A DNA stretch of 64,000 nt from Musa acuminata AAA Group. Its lineage: Eukaryota; Streptophyta; Magnoliopsida; Zingiberales; Musaceae. Positions 45,647 through 57,675 of this stretch are shown one piece after another. Numbering within the stretch: the first letter of the stretch is position 1; the number at the start of each line of letters is the position of its first letter. The notes below the pieces were generated by a model. That model made no database searches and had not been told where the DNA came from. It saw only the letters and a list, made by a program, of their open reading frames with translations. The stretch covers positions 23,283,001-23,347,000 of the forward strand of contig NC_088345.1 in NCBI RefSeq assembly GCF_036884655.1, read 5' to 3'. The position numbers were made by a program, and so were the translations under genes.

Positions 45647-47677
45647 GTTAAATCTCGTATTTTGATGATGAAACTACTTGATATATATTTATGATTTAAT
45701 CTACGTTTTGAGTGACGCAGGATGCTTCGATCAGGATGAGACAATTAAAGCAGGAAAATCATGTTGTGCCGGAAGAACATGTCAGAAGATTGGACGTCGG
45801 GCCGGTGGATCGGTCGACGTATCGACAGAAGGCTTCGGGTCGTGGACTCGGGCATCAGGCCAAGAAGAGCAGGTATTGTGCCAAGGATATCGGAGTTGCG
45901 GAGTCAACTGGCCGATTGGGCAATAGGCTGCAGGAGAGGACGATGCGCCGAAGAATCGGACGAAGCGTCGAGGGACCAATGACATGCCGGACAACTTGGT
46001 TAATTGCTTATGATTAATTGTCTCGATCGAAGTTTTATTTTAAGTGTGCAGGATTAACTACGATGGAAGAAAGACATGCAACAGGAGTTGCGCCGGAGTC
46101 AAGACAATGATCACGTTGGGAGTTCGAGAGTTCGACGGAAGTTCGGACAGTCGTCGGAGGTTCTGCGGGAACAAATCCGAGAAGTCCATAAGCTTGCCAA
46201 AAGAAGCTCGTCGGAACTCACCAAGTGGATCGTCGCAAGTCCAGGAGTTTGCCGGAAGTCCGCAGGAGCATCACCGAGGGTTTATCGGATGATCGACGGA
46301 AGTTCGCCGGAAACTCGCCGGAAGAAGCGATTGACGCACCGGAGCAAGCTGCAGAAATTGTCTTAGGAATTATCGTAGTTCGCACAATGATTAAGTTGGA
46401 AATGAGAGGTGATCCCATTAACTTAATCTTGGGGCAATTGGGCCCCTAAAAAAATCCAAATTGGGTCGAATGAATCAACCCATTCGGACCCTAATTGCTG
46501 TGGGAGGTGCAACCGCCCCAGCCAGGAGGTGGCACCGCCTGGGCTAAGTCTCCCAATGAGACTGGGCAGTGCAACCTCCCCAGCCAGGAGGTGGCACCAC
46601 TTGGGCTCAGTCTCCGAGCGAGACTAGGCGGTGCAACCTCCCCTGACAGGAGGTGGCACCGCTTGAGCTCGATCTTCGAGCTTTGCCAGGCGGTGCAACT
46701 ACCTCAGTCTGGAGGTGCAACCATCTGAGCTCGGTCTTCGAGCTCTGGCAAGAGGTGCAACCGCCCCAATTAGGAGGTGCAACCGCATGATCCTGGAATT
46801 CCAGGAATTGACAGTTTTGAGCTCCAAATTTGAACTGAGTTGGGGCCTATAAATACACCACCCATTCAGCACTGAAAGAGCATGAACTTACATCGAATTC
46901 TTGATCTTTTTCTATGATTCTTGGAGCTCAAAATTGTTGTAAAGGCCAAAAGTTCTTCTCCCTCTGTTCTTCCGAGTTCTGAGTTGTAAAGAGATGAGAG
47001 AAAATTCTATAAGGGTTGTCTCCTAAGCCCGTCAAAAGGAGTGAAACTGTAAAAGGGTAGTTGGCCTTCGCCTATTGAAGGAAGGCCTCTAGTTGACGTC
47101 GGTGACCTCGTTAGTGGAGGAAGCCAAAAGTGGAGTAGGTTAAGATTGACCGAACCACTCTAAATCTTGGTTTGCATTTACTTTGAGCATATTATCTTTA
47201 CTACAAACCTCCTCTATAACTTATAGCTTTCTACGCATATACGATCCGGGTTCAAGCATTGCACTTTCCGAATCAGCGTTTAGACGTAAAACTATTTTTT
47301 CGTACGATCATCATATTTCAGTTTGCGTTTACGTCTTGATTTCAATCATAACTGCAAATTGCCTTTACGTCCTTACTTAAACTGCATCTAGCCTAATCAA
47401 GTGATTTACTAATCAGCATTTAGATGTAAATCAGCTTCTTCGTACGAACGTCGTATTTCAGTTTGCGGTTATATTCTGGTTTTCATCATAACTGCAAACT
47501 GCCTTCATAAGATTGATTGTAACGTCATCTCGCTTGATCTTAAGTTAAAGTAATCTTAGAATCAGCTTTCACAACGAAATCGTTTTTATCGTTCGAACGT
47601 GTTTTATCGTTGAAAGATTTCCGCTACACTAATTCACCCCCCCCCCCCCCCCCCTCTTAGTGCTCTTGATCCTAACA
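45647..47677 (+). repeat. 3' LTR of A3
   Basis: 2031 bp, ending GATCCTAACA. The palindrome cluster (46500-46790) has about two more modules than the 5' LTR, and the C-tract has about 18 Cs against 13. Confidence 0.9.
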
Positions 47678-49377
47678 TATGAGGTAATCAAAATGCCCTT
47701 AGTTTACTTTGAAATTACATATTACTTTCCATGAGTTATTTTTTTAGTTTAGAATAATTATTTTTCTTTAAATTTACATGTTTAATAAATGATAATGCAA
47801 AAAACTAGGAATCATTCTTATCTAGTAATTTTGAAAATAATCATGAAAATTACATGTGTTATGATAAAAGAACAAAATGTTAGACTTAAATCATGCTAGA
47901 TGTTTTAATGATAATGTGTATCTTAATGATTTCCATATTATTTTTGATTGAAAGCACTTTATGAAATCATGTTTGATGAAATAATATAATGATGCATAAT
48001 GATCGTGCTTAATGAATTTATCTTTTAAAATTATGCATGATGATTTGAAGTAATGATGATTTTTGGGTAATTTATGCCTTACTGATCTTTGTCGTAATAA
48101 ATCTTGCACTTTTGGTTTTAAACATGATATATGTTTTTTTTTGACATAAATGAAATAAATCATATGAATTGAAACAACTAAAAAGAGAAAAAAAATTTCT
48201 TGTCTTATTGATTTTGATGAATCTATTTGTATCATTTTGACAAATCTCTTTGACTTTACAAATGATTTTGATGATTTAAATTTGAATAAATTTTTATCCA
48301 AATTATGATCTTGATTCCTTGATATTTACAAATTAAGATTTATTATGAATCAAGATTTTTCATTAATCGTTCTTCTACGATTCTTCTTGATATTTTATTT
48401 AAAGAAGAGATTTACTATATGAATCATGTCTTTTGGTATTTAAGTGGTCTTATCTTTCATGACATGATCGTTTTGTATTTATGGCTTGTATGTCTTAATG
48501 ATTAAAATATTTTATACCATTATGTTCTTCCCTTATTTTTTCTTATTTATAATGACAAAAAGGGGAAAGAAAATAGCTAACATCTCAAGAGAACCATGTT
48601 TGCTAGCTTGAATGATAAACTTAAACATGTTAGATCTCCCAAATGCATAAATTCTTCTTATACATTTTTTGGATTATGATCTTGATTTCTTGAATTTAGA
48701 ACTTGATCTTTCATTTCTGATGATTGAAATAATGATTGGAATATTGATGTACTTATGAATGATGATTTAGAATCATACATGTAATGATGATTTTATATTT
48801 TAAAAATATATATGATGATTTGGTATTATGCATGCAATATTTTAAAAATATATATGATGATTTGCAATACATGCAATGATAAATTATTCATGATGAAAAA
48901 TTATTTTGACATTCATGACTTAATTTTACATCTTTGTTATTTATCTTTGTCATGCTTTGAAAATTATTGTAAAGGGTAAAAGAGATACAAAATTGTATTC
49001 ATCCATTCTTTTTGAAAATGACAAAGGAGGAGATAGCTAGCTTGCACAAGTCAAGAAGATGCAAAGACATGCTAGCTTGCTTATCTCAAAAGAGAAGCAA
49101 ATATTGCTAACTTGCAAAACTCAAAATTTTTGCTAGATTGCATAGAGATTATGTTTATTATGCAATGATATGAACTTGTATGTCCAAAGACTTGAAAGTT
49201 ACACTTCTCCTTTTTGTTAAGAATAAAGGGGGAGAAGTATGATCATATTATACATGATGATGTGTTGCAAATATTCATGATGAAATTTGCAATGACTTGA
49301 ATTCAAGGTTTTATCAATGTGGTATATTGATAGGGGGAGTTAAGGTTAACTCCGTCATCAATTGGTTATCATCATTA
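47678..49377 (+). other. non-coding interior of A4
   Basis: It resumes A4 after the A3 insertion with GAGGTAATCAAAATG and continues AT-rich, with PPT-like motifs near 49017 and 49222. The minus-strand open frame at 47891-48301 shows no known motif. Confidence 0.6.
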
Positions 49378-49390
49378 AAAAGGGGGAGAT
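49378..49390 (+). other. polypurine tract of A4
   Basis: AAAAGGGGGAGAT before the LTR start TGTTGAATCTCG. Confidence 0.85.
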
Positions 49391-50985
49391 TGTTGAATCT
49401 CGTATTTTGATGATGAAACTAATTAATATGTGTTTATGATTTGATCTGCATTTTGAGTGATGCAGGATGCTTCGATCAGGGAGAGACATTTAAAGCAAGA
49501 AGAATCATGTTGGGCCAGAGAAACATATCTGAAGATTGGATGTCGCGTCGAAGGATCGATCAACGTAACGACAGAAGGCTTCGGGCCATAAGTTCGAGCA
49601 TCAGGCCAAGAAGAGTGGATATCGTACCAAGGATATCGGAGTTGCAGAGGTCAACTGATTGATTGTGTAGTAGGCTACAAGAGAGGACGATGCGTTGAAG
49701 AATCGGACGAAGCGTTGAAGAATCGGACGAAGCGTTGATGGACCAATGACATGTTAGACAAAATGATTCATGCTTAGTAATAATTGTCTAGATTGAAGTG
49801 AGTTTTACATGTGTAGGATTAACTACGATAGCAAGGAATAAAGTAAAATGAAGTCCTGGAGTCAAGAATGCGATTTTATTGGGAGTTCATGAGTTCATTA
49901 GAAGTCCAGATGTTCATCAGAAGTTCTACCGAAATTGACCGAGAAGTCCAAGAGCTTACCAAAGAAGCTCGTCGAAACTTGCCAAGAAGATTGTCATAAA
50001 GTCTAAGAGCTTGCTAGGAGTTCGTTGGAATATTGCCGAGAGATCGTCGGAAGTTCACCGGAAGATCGTCGGAAGCTCGCCGAAAGAAACTAGACTTACA
50101 AAATTATTTAGCTTAGTAAATGTCTTAGAATTCATAGTTATCACATAATTGGGATTGAAATTGGGCCAACCCAATTAGGGGTCAGTTGGGCCCATGTATG
50201 AACTGTGTTGGGCCTAATGAAAAGGCCCAAATAGTGACCTAAGAGGTGGCATCATCATGGCATAGTCTCCAAGACTATGTCACGTGGTGGTACCGTCAGT
50301 CTGGGCAGTGGTACCATAAAGACATAGTCTCCTAGAGGCTGCAGGCGGTGGTACTGTCCAGTGGCAAGGTGTCAGGCGGTGGCACCACCCTTGTCAGGCG
50401 ATGGTATCGCCTAGTGTCAGACTGACACTAGTGGTGGTACTGCCCATTATAGGCGGTGATACCGCCCGTACCCAGGAAACCTTGGATGGTATATTTTTAG
50501 GCTCCAAGTTTGAAATCAACTTAAGGCCTATAAACACCCCTCTCATCCCTAGGTAAGACATACAAGTATTAAGATGAAAAAGAAAAGAAATACTGCTATA
50601 ATCTTGTGTGAACTCCTCTCATACAAGTATTAAGTGTTAGAATAGTTTGAGAGAGGAGTAAGTGAGGGTGTAAGGGTTATCTCCTAAACCTAGTAAAAAA
50701 AAAAAGAGCTATTAAAGGTGGTTGGTCTTCGCCTATTGAAGAAGACCGATAATGGATGCTGGTGGCCTCGACGAAAGAGGAATCAGTGGAGTGGATGTAG
50801 GTCACGACGATCGAACCATTATAAAAATCCGGTTTACATTTTATCTTGAGCAATTTACTTTAACTGCGAACCACTTTACTTGCTTATTTCTTTCAATACA
50901 TTTACGAACGTGTTTCAAGTTAAGATCTTTACGAAACGATTTTCATCGGAATAAGTTTTAATTGAAACGAAACGATTTGAAGAGA
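49391..50985 (+). repeat. 3' LTR of A4, end truncated
   Basis: It is divergent from A3 in the middle: palindromes are of the GGTGGTACCGCC type (about 50225-50465). It stops after GATTTTCATCGG and about 45 further bases, where the gag of the oppositely oriented element F is joined. Confidence 0.75.
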
Positions 50986-52575
50986 AGACTTTTGAAAACC
51001 ATTTTTAACAATGTTCTATAGCTCAAAATCCATAAAAATCAGAAAAAATCCTCATTCTAGTCTTCCAATATATGTAATATGTTCCATTGAACATAGGCTA
51101 ACGTATAATTGAGTGACTCCCTTGGTTTCCATCAAATGCCATCTCTCTTGAGTTTCAAACCAAATGAGAGTGACCTTGCTCTGATACCAATTGTTAGGAT
51201 CAAGAGTGGCACTAAGAGGGGGCTGGGGGGTGGGGGGGGGGGGGGGGGGGGGGTGAATTAGTGCAGCCGAAAAATTATCTGTTTCAAAAGTCTTCGTTTC
51301 GATTAAACCCAATTTTGACGAAAATCATTTCGTAAAGATTTTAACTTGAAAGCATATGAGAGCATAGAGAAAGCAGTAAGAAGGTAAAGTAGATTGCAAG
51401 AAAGGTAAATTGCTCAAGACGAAATGCAAACTAGAATTTAGAGTGGTTTGATCGTTGTGACCTACATCCACTTTTAGATTCCTCATCCATCGAGGTCATC
51501 AACGTCTACTAATGGCCTTTCTTCATTAGGCGAAGACCAACCACCTTTTATAGCACTTTCTCCTTTTCATGGGTTTAGGAGATAACCCTTACAAGTTTCA
51601 CACCTCTCTTGAATGATCTCAAAACTTAGAAAGGGAAGAAGAGGACTCTAGCACTTTTACAACACTTTAACACTTCAAGGATTCAAGATTATACCAATAC
51701 TTTCATTCCCTTTCATGCAAAAAAGGGTGGTATTTATAGGCCCCAATGGCTTTAAAATTGGAGCAAAAAAGTGTTACATCCCTGGATTTCTGGGTATTGG
51801 TGGTACCACCGCTATTACTGGGCGGTACTACTGCCAGTAGTTTGACACTAGGTGGTACCACCGCCCAGTTTGGGCGGTATGACCACCTGACAGAGCTCGA
51901 AGACCGAGCTCTAGTGGTACCACTATTTGACAAGGGTGGTACCACCACCTGACAGGGGTGGAACCATCACTTGACAACATTAACTGTCGACGGTACCATT
52001 GCTTGACAACATTAACTATCGACGGTACCACCGCCCAGACCACCTGGGAGATTGGATCACCTGGGAGTGCCACCGTCGGTCGTGGTTTCAGGTGCTGAAT
52101 GAGCTATTCAATCAAGCCCAATTCAGCCCTGTAAAGGGCCCAGTTGGCCCCTGACTGAGTTGTGGGATTACCTCTTGATCCTAATTCAACTAATATTATA
52201 ACTATGATTAAGGCAAATAATTAATCTGGTATGTCAATTTTTCTTTCAGCGAGCCTCCGACAAACTTCTCGGCAAGTCTTCTAGTGAGTTTCTGGTGAAC
52301 TCCTGATGAACTCTCGGTGATCTTCTGACAAACTCTCAACAATCCTTCGACGAGCTTTCGGTGATGAACTCTCGGTGATCTTTCGATGAACTCTTGGCGA
52401 TCTTTAGACGAGCTCTTAGCGAGCTCCCGGTACATCATCTGAATCTTCGACTTCGGCCCTTTATCCGCTTTACACCTTACCGCTATCGTAGTTAATCCTA
52501 CACACTTATCTCAACACATAGATTATGCCAAACAATTTACCAATTGATTCCATTATCAAAATCCGAGATTCAATA
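50986..52575 (-). mobile_element. F: truncated Sirevirus, minus strand
   Basis: 5' LTR (51192-52575), PBS (GCTCTGATACCAAT text, about 51178-51191) and only the first ~130 bases of gag, with the signature YWKTRMRIF readable near 51050. It is fused head-to-head with the A4 LTR. Confidence 0.8.
51192..52575 (-). repeat. 5' LTR of F
   Basis: 1384 bp from TATTGAATCTCGG to CCTAACA on the minus strand. Palindromes are at about 51800-52070. The C-tract near the end is unusually long (about 22 in a row, 51232-51253). Confidence 0.8.
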
Positions 52576-53250
52576 GATAATACAAACATGTTAGATATAA
52601 TATGCTCAAAGTTTCTTTAAAGTTTTGGTCAAAATAGATATTTAAAAAAATAAAAATTAATTAAAAATAAATATGATTACGATATCTAACGGCCAATCTT
52701 ATCACACCTAAGAGTGCATAGCATCGTATATAACCCACAAATGACTCAAGTGATTCATACGAAAAAAACTCATGAGAATTATGTGAATATGATGTATTTC
52801 CTTTTCGCACATCGATTTAGACTAACTTCATAATTGGTGAGTAAGATTTCTCGGATTTACCCAAATGGGTGAGGGAATTCTAAAATCTCAAAGCACATCC
52901 AAATAAAGTGAATGTATGATAAAGTGATGGAACAACTCTATAGCACAGTATAATACCCTTTGAGAGTGTCCACAATAACTTGTGTATTAGATCAAAGATG
53001 AACCGAGTGATTTTTTTGCTTCTAGCATAGATTTAAATGGATGGTCTGTAATTCATTTATTAGAATAAAACCTTATTTTAATCTATTTTTGACTAAAGCA
53101 AAATGTGATTTCCAAAATGATCTAAAAAAATATCCCAACTCAGCTTTGGAAGCAAAGATAGTAACATAAATATGTATGATGATAATTGCTAGCTATGACA
53201 CATATATCACATAAGTGATGATACGTATGATATGCTTATATTATATAATC
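52576..53250. other. AT-rich stretch without recognisable feature
   Basis: No ORF, LTR terminus or PBS seen; possibly decayed repeat sequence. Confidence 0.4.
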
Positions 53251-53500
53251 TCTTTTGGTTGATGTTAATAATGATATTTTTTCACTTTATATTATACGAT
53301 AAATGTATATTGTGATATTCTTGAATCTGTATAACGAGAATTGGATCATGATGAGATCAGAAGAATGAGACCAATTTATCTTTAAATACAGATCCTAAAT
53401 ATTCTTGGTCATAGGTTACTCAAGAAGAACACTGAGGTAACCAGATAGACCAGTGTACTATATACTTATTCATATAATAGACTTATTTAATAAATCTCTT
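53251..53500 (+). mobile_element. fragment of LTR family C
   Basis: It matches 4640-4860 of the solo LTR with many substitutions, including TATATTGTGATATTCTTG and GTCATAGGTTACTC. It is older than the solo copy by appearance. Confidence 0.65.
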
Positions 53501-53544
53501 TGGACTTATTAAAATCTGGTTTGCATTTCTTTGTATCAAGTTTG

Positions 53545-54240
53545 CATTTATCAACATGATTCAGGTTTTAGAAAGAGATCGTAAAACTTTTTAACAAGTT
53601 CAAAATTTGAAAAACTTTTACCAAGAACTTTTAAACTATTAACGACATTCATAAAACGGGTGTATATATCTCCAATAGTCTCATTTGGTTTCATTCAAAA
53701 ATATTCAAAATCATGCATCAAAAGATTTATCTTAGAATCCTTTACTCAACTAGTGCCTCCGTGTGTGATTTTAAGAATGTGCCAAATGTCAAAAGTCGTT
53801 TCGCAAGTAGAAACCTGATTGAATTCAGTTTTATCCAAAGCACAAAATAGAGCGTTCATAGCTCTAGCATTTAAAGAAAAAGTTCTTTTCTCCAAATCAT
53901 TCCATTCTTTTATTGGAGTAGAAGACTTTTTAAATCCGTTTTCAACGATATTCCATAAGTTTAAATCCATTGAAAGTAAGAAAACTCTCATTCGAGTTTT
54001 TCAATTAGTGTAGTCCATCCTATTGAACATAGGAGGATGAACGATAGAAAAACCGTCTTGAAATATAGAAAGAGCCATTTCTCTTGGGTGTTAAACCAAA
54101 TGAGAAATAACGTGGCTCTGATACCAACTATTAGAAATGAGTCAACACTAAGAGGAGAGGGGTGAATTAGTGCAGTGGTAAAATCATATCGGTTTGAAAA
54201 ATCATTCGTATGTTGAAAAATTTCTTTATCGAATTTTCAA
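53545..54240 (-). mobile_element. I: truncated Sirevirus (gag start and LTR end)
   Basis: The minus strand holds the LTR end (54129-54240), a PBS (text GCTCTGATACCAAC, about 54115-54128) and gag to about 53560. The LTR is cut at about 54240 where the interior of element H begins. Confidence 0.75.
53560..54085 (-). pseudogene. gag: Sirevirus gag fragment (I)
   Basis: The open part (53746-53991) includes LWNIVENGF, EWNDLEKRTFSL and CETTFDIWHILKITHGGTS, a good UBN2-type Gag core. Stops appear at both sides, and the C-terminal half is lost. It keeps the residues that are deleted in A3. Confidence 0.8.
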
Positions 54241-55659
54241 AAATGGATATTGATGAATATATTTGTATCAATTTTATGAATCTCTTGGATTTTGAAAATG
54301 ATTTTGATGATTTGATGATTTGAATTTGAATGATTTTTATTCAAATCATGATCTTGATTTCTCGGAATTACTTGAGATTTTTTCTTAATCAAGATCTCTT
54401 CTTTGTACTCCTACGATTTTTTCTTGGTATTTAAAGTAGAGATTTACTATATGAATTATGTCTTTTGGTATTCACATGATCATATCTTTCATGCCATGAT
54501 TTATTTATGATACTTTCTTTTATTTATTTAGTGTATATCTCATCACCCAATTAATTTTTCTTTATATTCTTCATGTGATGAAATGAATGTGATGAAATGA
54601 AATTATGTATGAAATACTCATGAGAAGTTATGATCATGCATAATAGGATGTAATGAAATTTGATATTTTGATATCATCACGATATGAAATATTTATAATT
54701 TGGAATGATGCATGTAATACTATGATTTGTTGCTAAAATGATGTATCATGAATGCTTGAGTATCATATATGATATGCCCATAGTGATGATTTATTTTTAC
54801 TATCATACATAAAGTAAGGATAATATGTAAGGTTTTAAAATTGTGTATGTTTTAATTTGAAACTATAATGATATACAAACATATTGAAATAAGATTGATA
54901 CTTTACCTTTGTCAGAATTTGAAAATTGTTGTAAAGGAAAAAAGAATTACAAAAGTATATTATTCCCATCATTTTTACAATGAAAAAGGGGGAGATAAAA
55001 TTTGCTTGCTTGCACAATTCAAGAATATGAAAAAACATGCTAGCTTGCTCATCTCAAAAGAGAAGCAAAGATTACTAATTTGTATATTTCAAGAAGTTAA
55101 AGTTGCTTTCTTGAATATCTCAAATATTGCTATCTTACATATTTTTTAAAAATGATATAAAAATTTGCTAGCTTGTATGTTGTAGAACTTGCTATCTTGA
55201 ACATCAACAAGAATTGCTAGCTTGTAATCTCAACAGAAGCAAAAGTGCTATCTTACCTATCTCAAAAAGCGAAACATGCTAATCTAGCAAAATTTACTAA
55301 TTTGCAAAAGTCAAAATTATTGCTATCTTGCATATAAAATGATGTAAAATTTTGCTAGCTTGTGCTTTGCTAAAGAAGCAAAACATTGCACTTCTCAAAA
55401 GAGAAGAAAGAAAATTACTTGCTTGCATAATGATTAAATTGGAGATTATGCAATGATTTGAACTTGTATGTCTAAACACTTAATAGCTTCTCCTTTTTGT
55501 TGATGACAAAGGGGAAGAAGTATGATGTTATGCATGATTTTATCATCACATGTTGCTTGAATTTTTGAATCCAAGAGTTCTTTTAATATGCTATATTGAT
55601 AGGGGGAGTTAAGGTTAACTCCGTCATTAATTGGTTGTCATCATCAAAAAAGGAAAGAT
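54241..55659 (+). mobile_element. H: Sirevirus interior with PPT
   Basis: Non-coding, AT-rich interior like that of A4 (compare 48240-49390), with PPT-like motifs near 54980 and 55505 and a PPT at 55646-55659. Repeated GCTAGCTTG and TTGCTATCTTG blocks (54990-55440) give it a loosely periodic look. Confidence 0.65.
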
Positions 55660-55927
55660 TGTTGAATCTCGAATTTTGATGATGAAACCAATTAAGAATG
55701 TTTATGATTTAATCTATATTTTGAGTGATTCAGGAAGCTTCGATTAGGGAGAGACAATTAAAGTAGGAAGAATCATGTTGGGCAAAAGAGAAACATGTCA
55801 GAAGATTGGACGCGGAGTCGGAGAATCGGTCGACGTATCGATAGAAGGTTTTGAGCCATGGATTCTGGCATTGAGGCAAGAAGTGCAAAAATTACTCCAA
55901 GGAAATCGGAGTTGCGGAGGTCAACTA
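55660..55927 (+). repeat. 3' LTR of H, truncated
   Basis: First 268 bases of a Sirevirus LTR (TGTTGAATCTCG onward), interrupted by the LTR of G. Confidence 0.75.
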
Positions 55928-57675
55928 TGTCAAGAAAGGGGTCGGCACTAAGAGGGGGGGTTAAATTAGTGTAGTGGTAAAATTACGTTGGTTCAAAAAA
56001 ACCTTCGTATGATAAAAATCGATTTCGACGAAAATTATTTCGGAGAGAGGTTAACTTAAAAGCGTTTTCGTAAAGATAGCTTGAAAGCGTATGGAAGATG
56101 CATAGTAGATGTAAAGCAAGTTAAGAGGTTTGCAGTAAAGAAAATTGCTCAAATATAGAAATGTAAACCGGAGAAGAACACGTCGATTTTATAGTGGTTC
56201 ATCGTGACCTACATCCACTCCACCGATTCCTCTTCTGTCGAGGCCACCGGCATCCACTATCGATCTTTCTTTAATAGGCAAAGATCAATCTCCTTCTTAC
56301 ACTCCTCTTCTCTTTTTACTAGGTTTAGGAGACAACCCTTATAAGCACTCACTCCTCTCTTACAGAATTCTAAACTTAGAGTGGAGGAGAGAATTTCTCA
56401 AGAGATTACAGCAATATTTTCTCACTTTTAAATTCTCTATGCTTGTGTATATTAACTAGGGATGAGAGAGGTATTTATAGGCCTCAAGTTGATTCAAACT
56501 TGGAGCCTAAAAATATCTCATCCCGATTTTCTTGGGTCCAAGTGGTACCAACGCTTGTATTGGGCAGTACCATCGCCTATGCTGGCCAATGCCATCGTTT
56601 GTGCTAGGTAGTACTATCACCTGTGCTAGGCAGTACCATCGTCAGTGTCAGTTTGACACTAACACTGTACTAAGAGGTACTAATGCCTAGTCTAACAGTA
56701 TCATCGCCTGACACTAGGTGGTACCATCGCCCAGATTGACGGTACCACCGCTTGCTGCCTCTCGGAGGTTGTGTCTGGGCAATACCACCGCCCAGACCAG
56801 TGGTACCACTGCCTGACATAATCTCGGAGACTATGCCATGATAGTGTCAACTCTTGGGGCATTGTTTGGGCTCTTTCATTGGGCCCAACACAATTCTTAC
56901 ATGGGCCCAATTGGCCCCTAATTGGGTTGGCCAAATCCAAACCCAATTATGTGCTAACTATGATTCCTAAGACATATTCTAAGCTAAACAAGTCTATAAG
57001 TCTTGGTTTCTTCCGACGAGCTTCCGGCAATCTTCCGGCGAACTTCTGACGATCTCTCGGCAATATTCCAGTAGACTCCCGGTATGCTCTTGGACTTCAT
57101 GACGATCTTCTTGGTGAGTTCCGATGAGCTTCTCTGGAAAGTTCCGAGACTTCTTCGCTAGTTCTGAAAGAACTTCTGACGATTGTCCGGACTTCCGACG
57201 AACTCCCAACAAAATCACGTCATTGACTCTGGGACTTTATTTTGCTTCATGCCTTGCTATCTAGTTAATCCTGCACATATAAAACATACTTTGATCTAGA
57301 AAATTAATACTAAGCATGAATCATATTGTCCGACATGTCATTGGTCCCTTGACGCTTCGTCCGATTCTTCGGCGTATCATCCTCTCTTGTGGCCTATTAC
57401 CCAATCGACCAGTTGACTCCACAACTCTGATATCCTTGGCACAATATCCACTCTTCTTGGCCCAATGCCCGAATCCATTGCCCGAAGCCTTCTGTCGATA
57501 CGTCGACCGATCTACTAGCTCGACGTCCAATCTTTTGACATGTTTTCCCCAACCCAACATGATTCTTCCTATTTTAATTGTCGCATCTTGATTGAAGCAT
57601 CCTGCATCACTCAAAATATAGATTAAATCATAAACACTTATCAATTGGTTTCATCATCAAAATTCGAGATTCATA
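55928..57675 (-). repeat. 3' LTR of G
   Basis: 1748 bp. Divergent palindromes of GGTACCACCGCC type at about 56535-56840, a TATA region near 56470 and the C-tract hairpin near 55945-55962. Confidence 0.75.

Larger units (their letters stand above)
39613..47677 (+). mobile_element. A3: structurally complete gag-only Sirevirus
   Basis: 8065 bp: 5' LTR (39613-41515), PBS (41518-41529), gag (41614-42447), a 3.2-kb non-coding interior with several PPT-like motifs, PPT (45633-45646), and 3' LTR (45647-47677). No protease, integrase, RT or RNase H is present. It sits inside the gag end of A4, so it is the younger of the two. The flanking five bases (GATAA and TATGA) do not form a clean duplication. 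This is a non-autonomous element of the TR-GAG type. The two LTRs differ by substitutions and by the number of palindrome modules. Confidence 0.88.

Noticed and set aside
39608..47682. Target-site duplication for A3
   Set aside because: The flanking bases GATAA and TATGA do not match; the boundary may have mutated, so no duplication is claimed.
47891..48301. 136-codon minus-strand frame
   Set aside because: Lies antisense in the A4 non-coding interior; Lys/Phe/Ile-rich by composition, no domain recognised.
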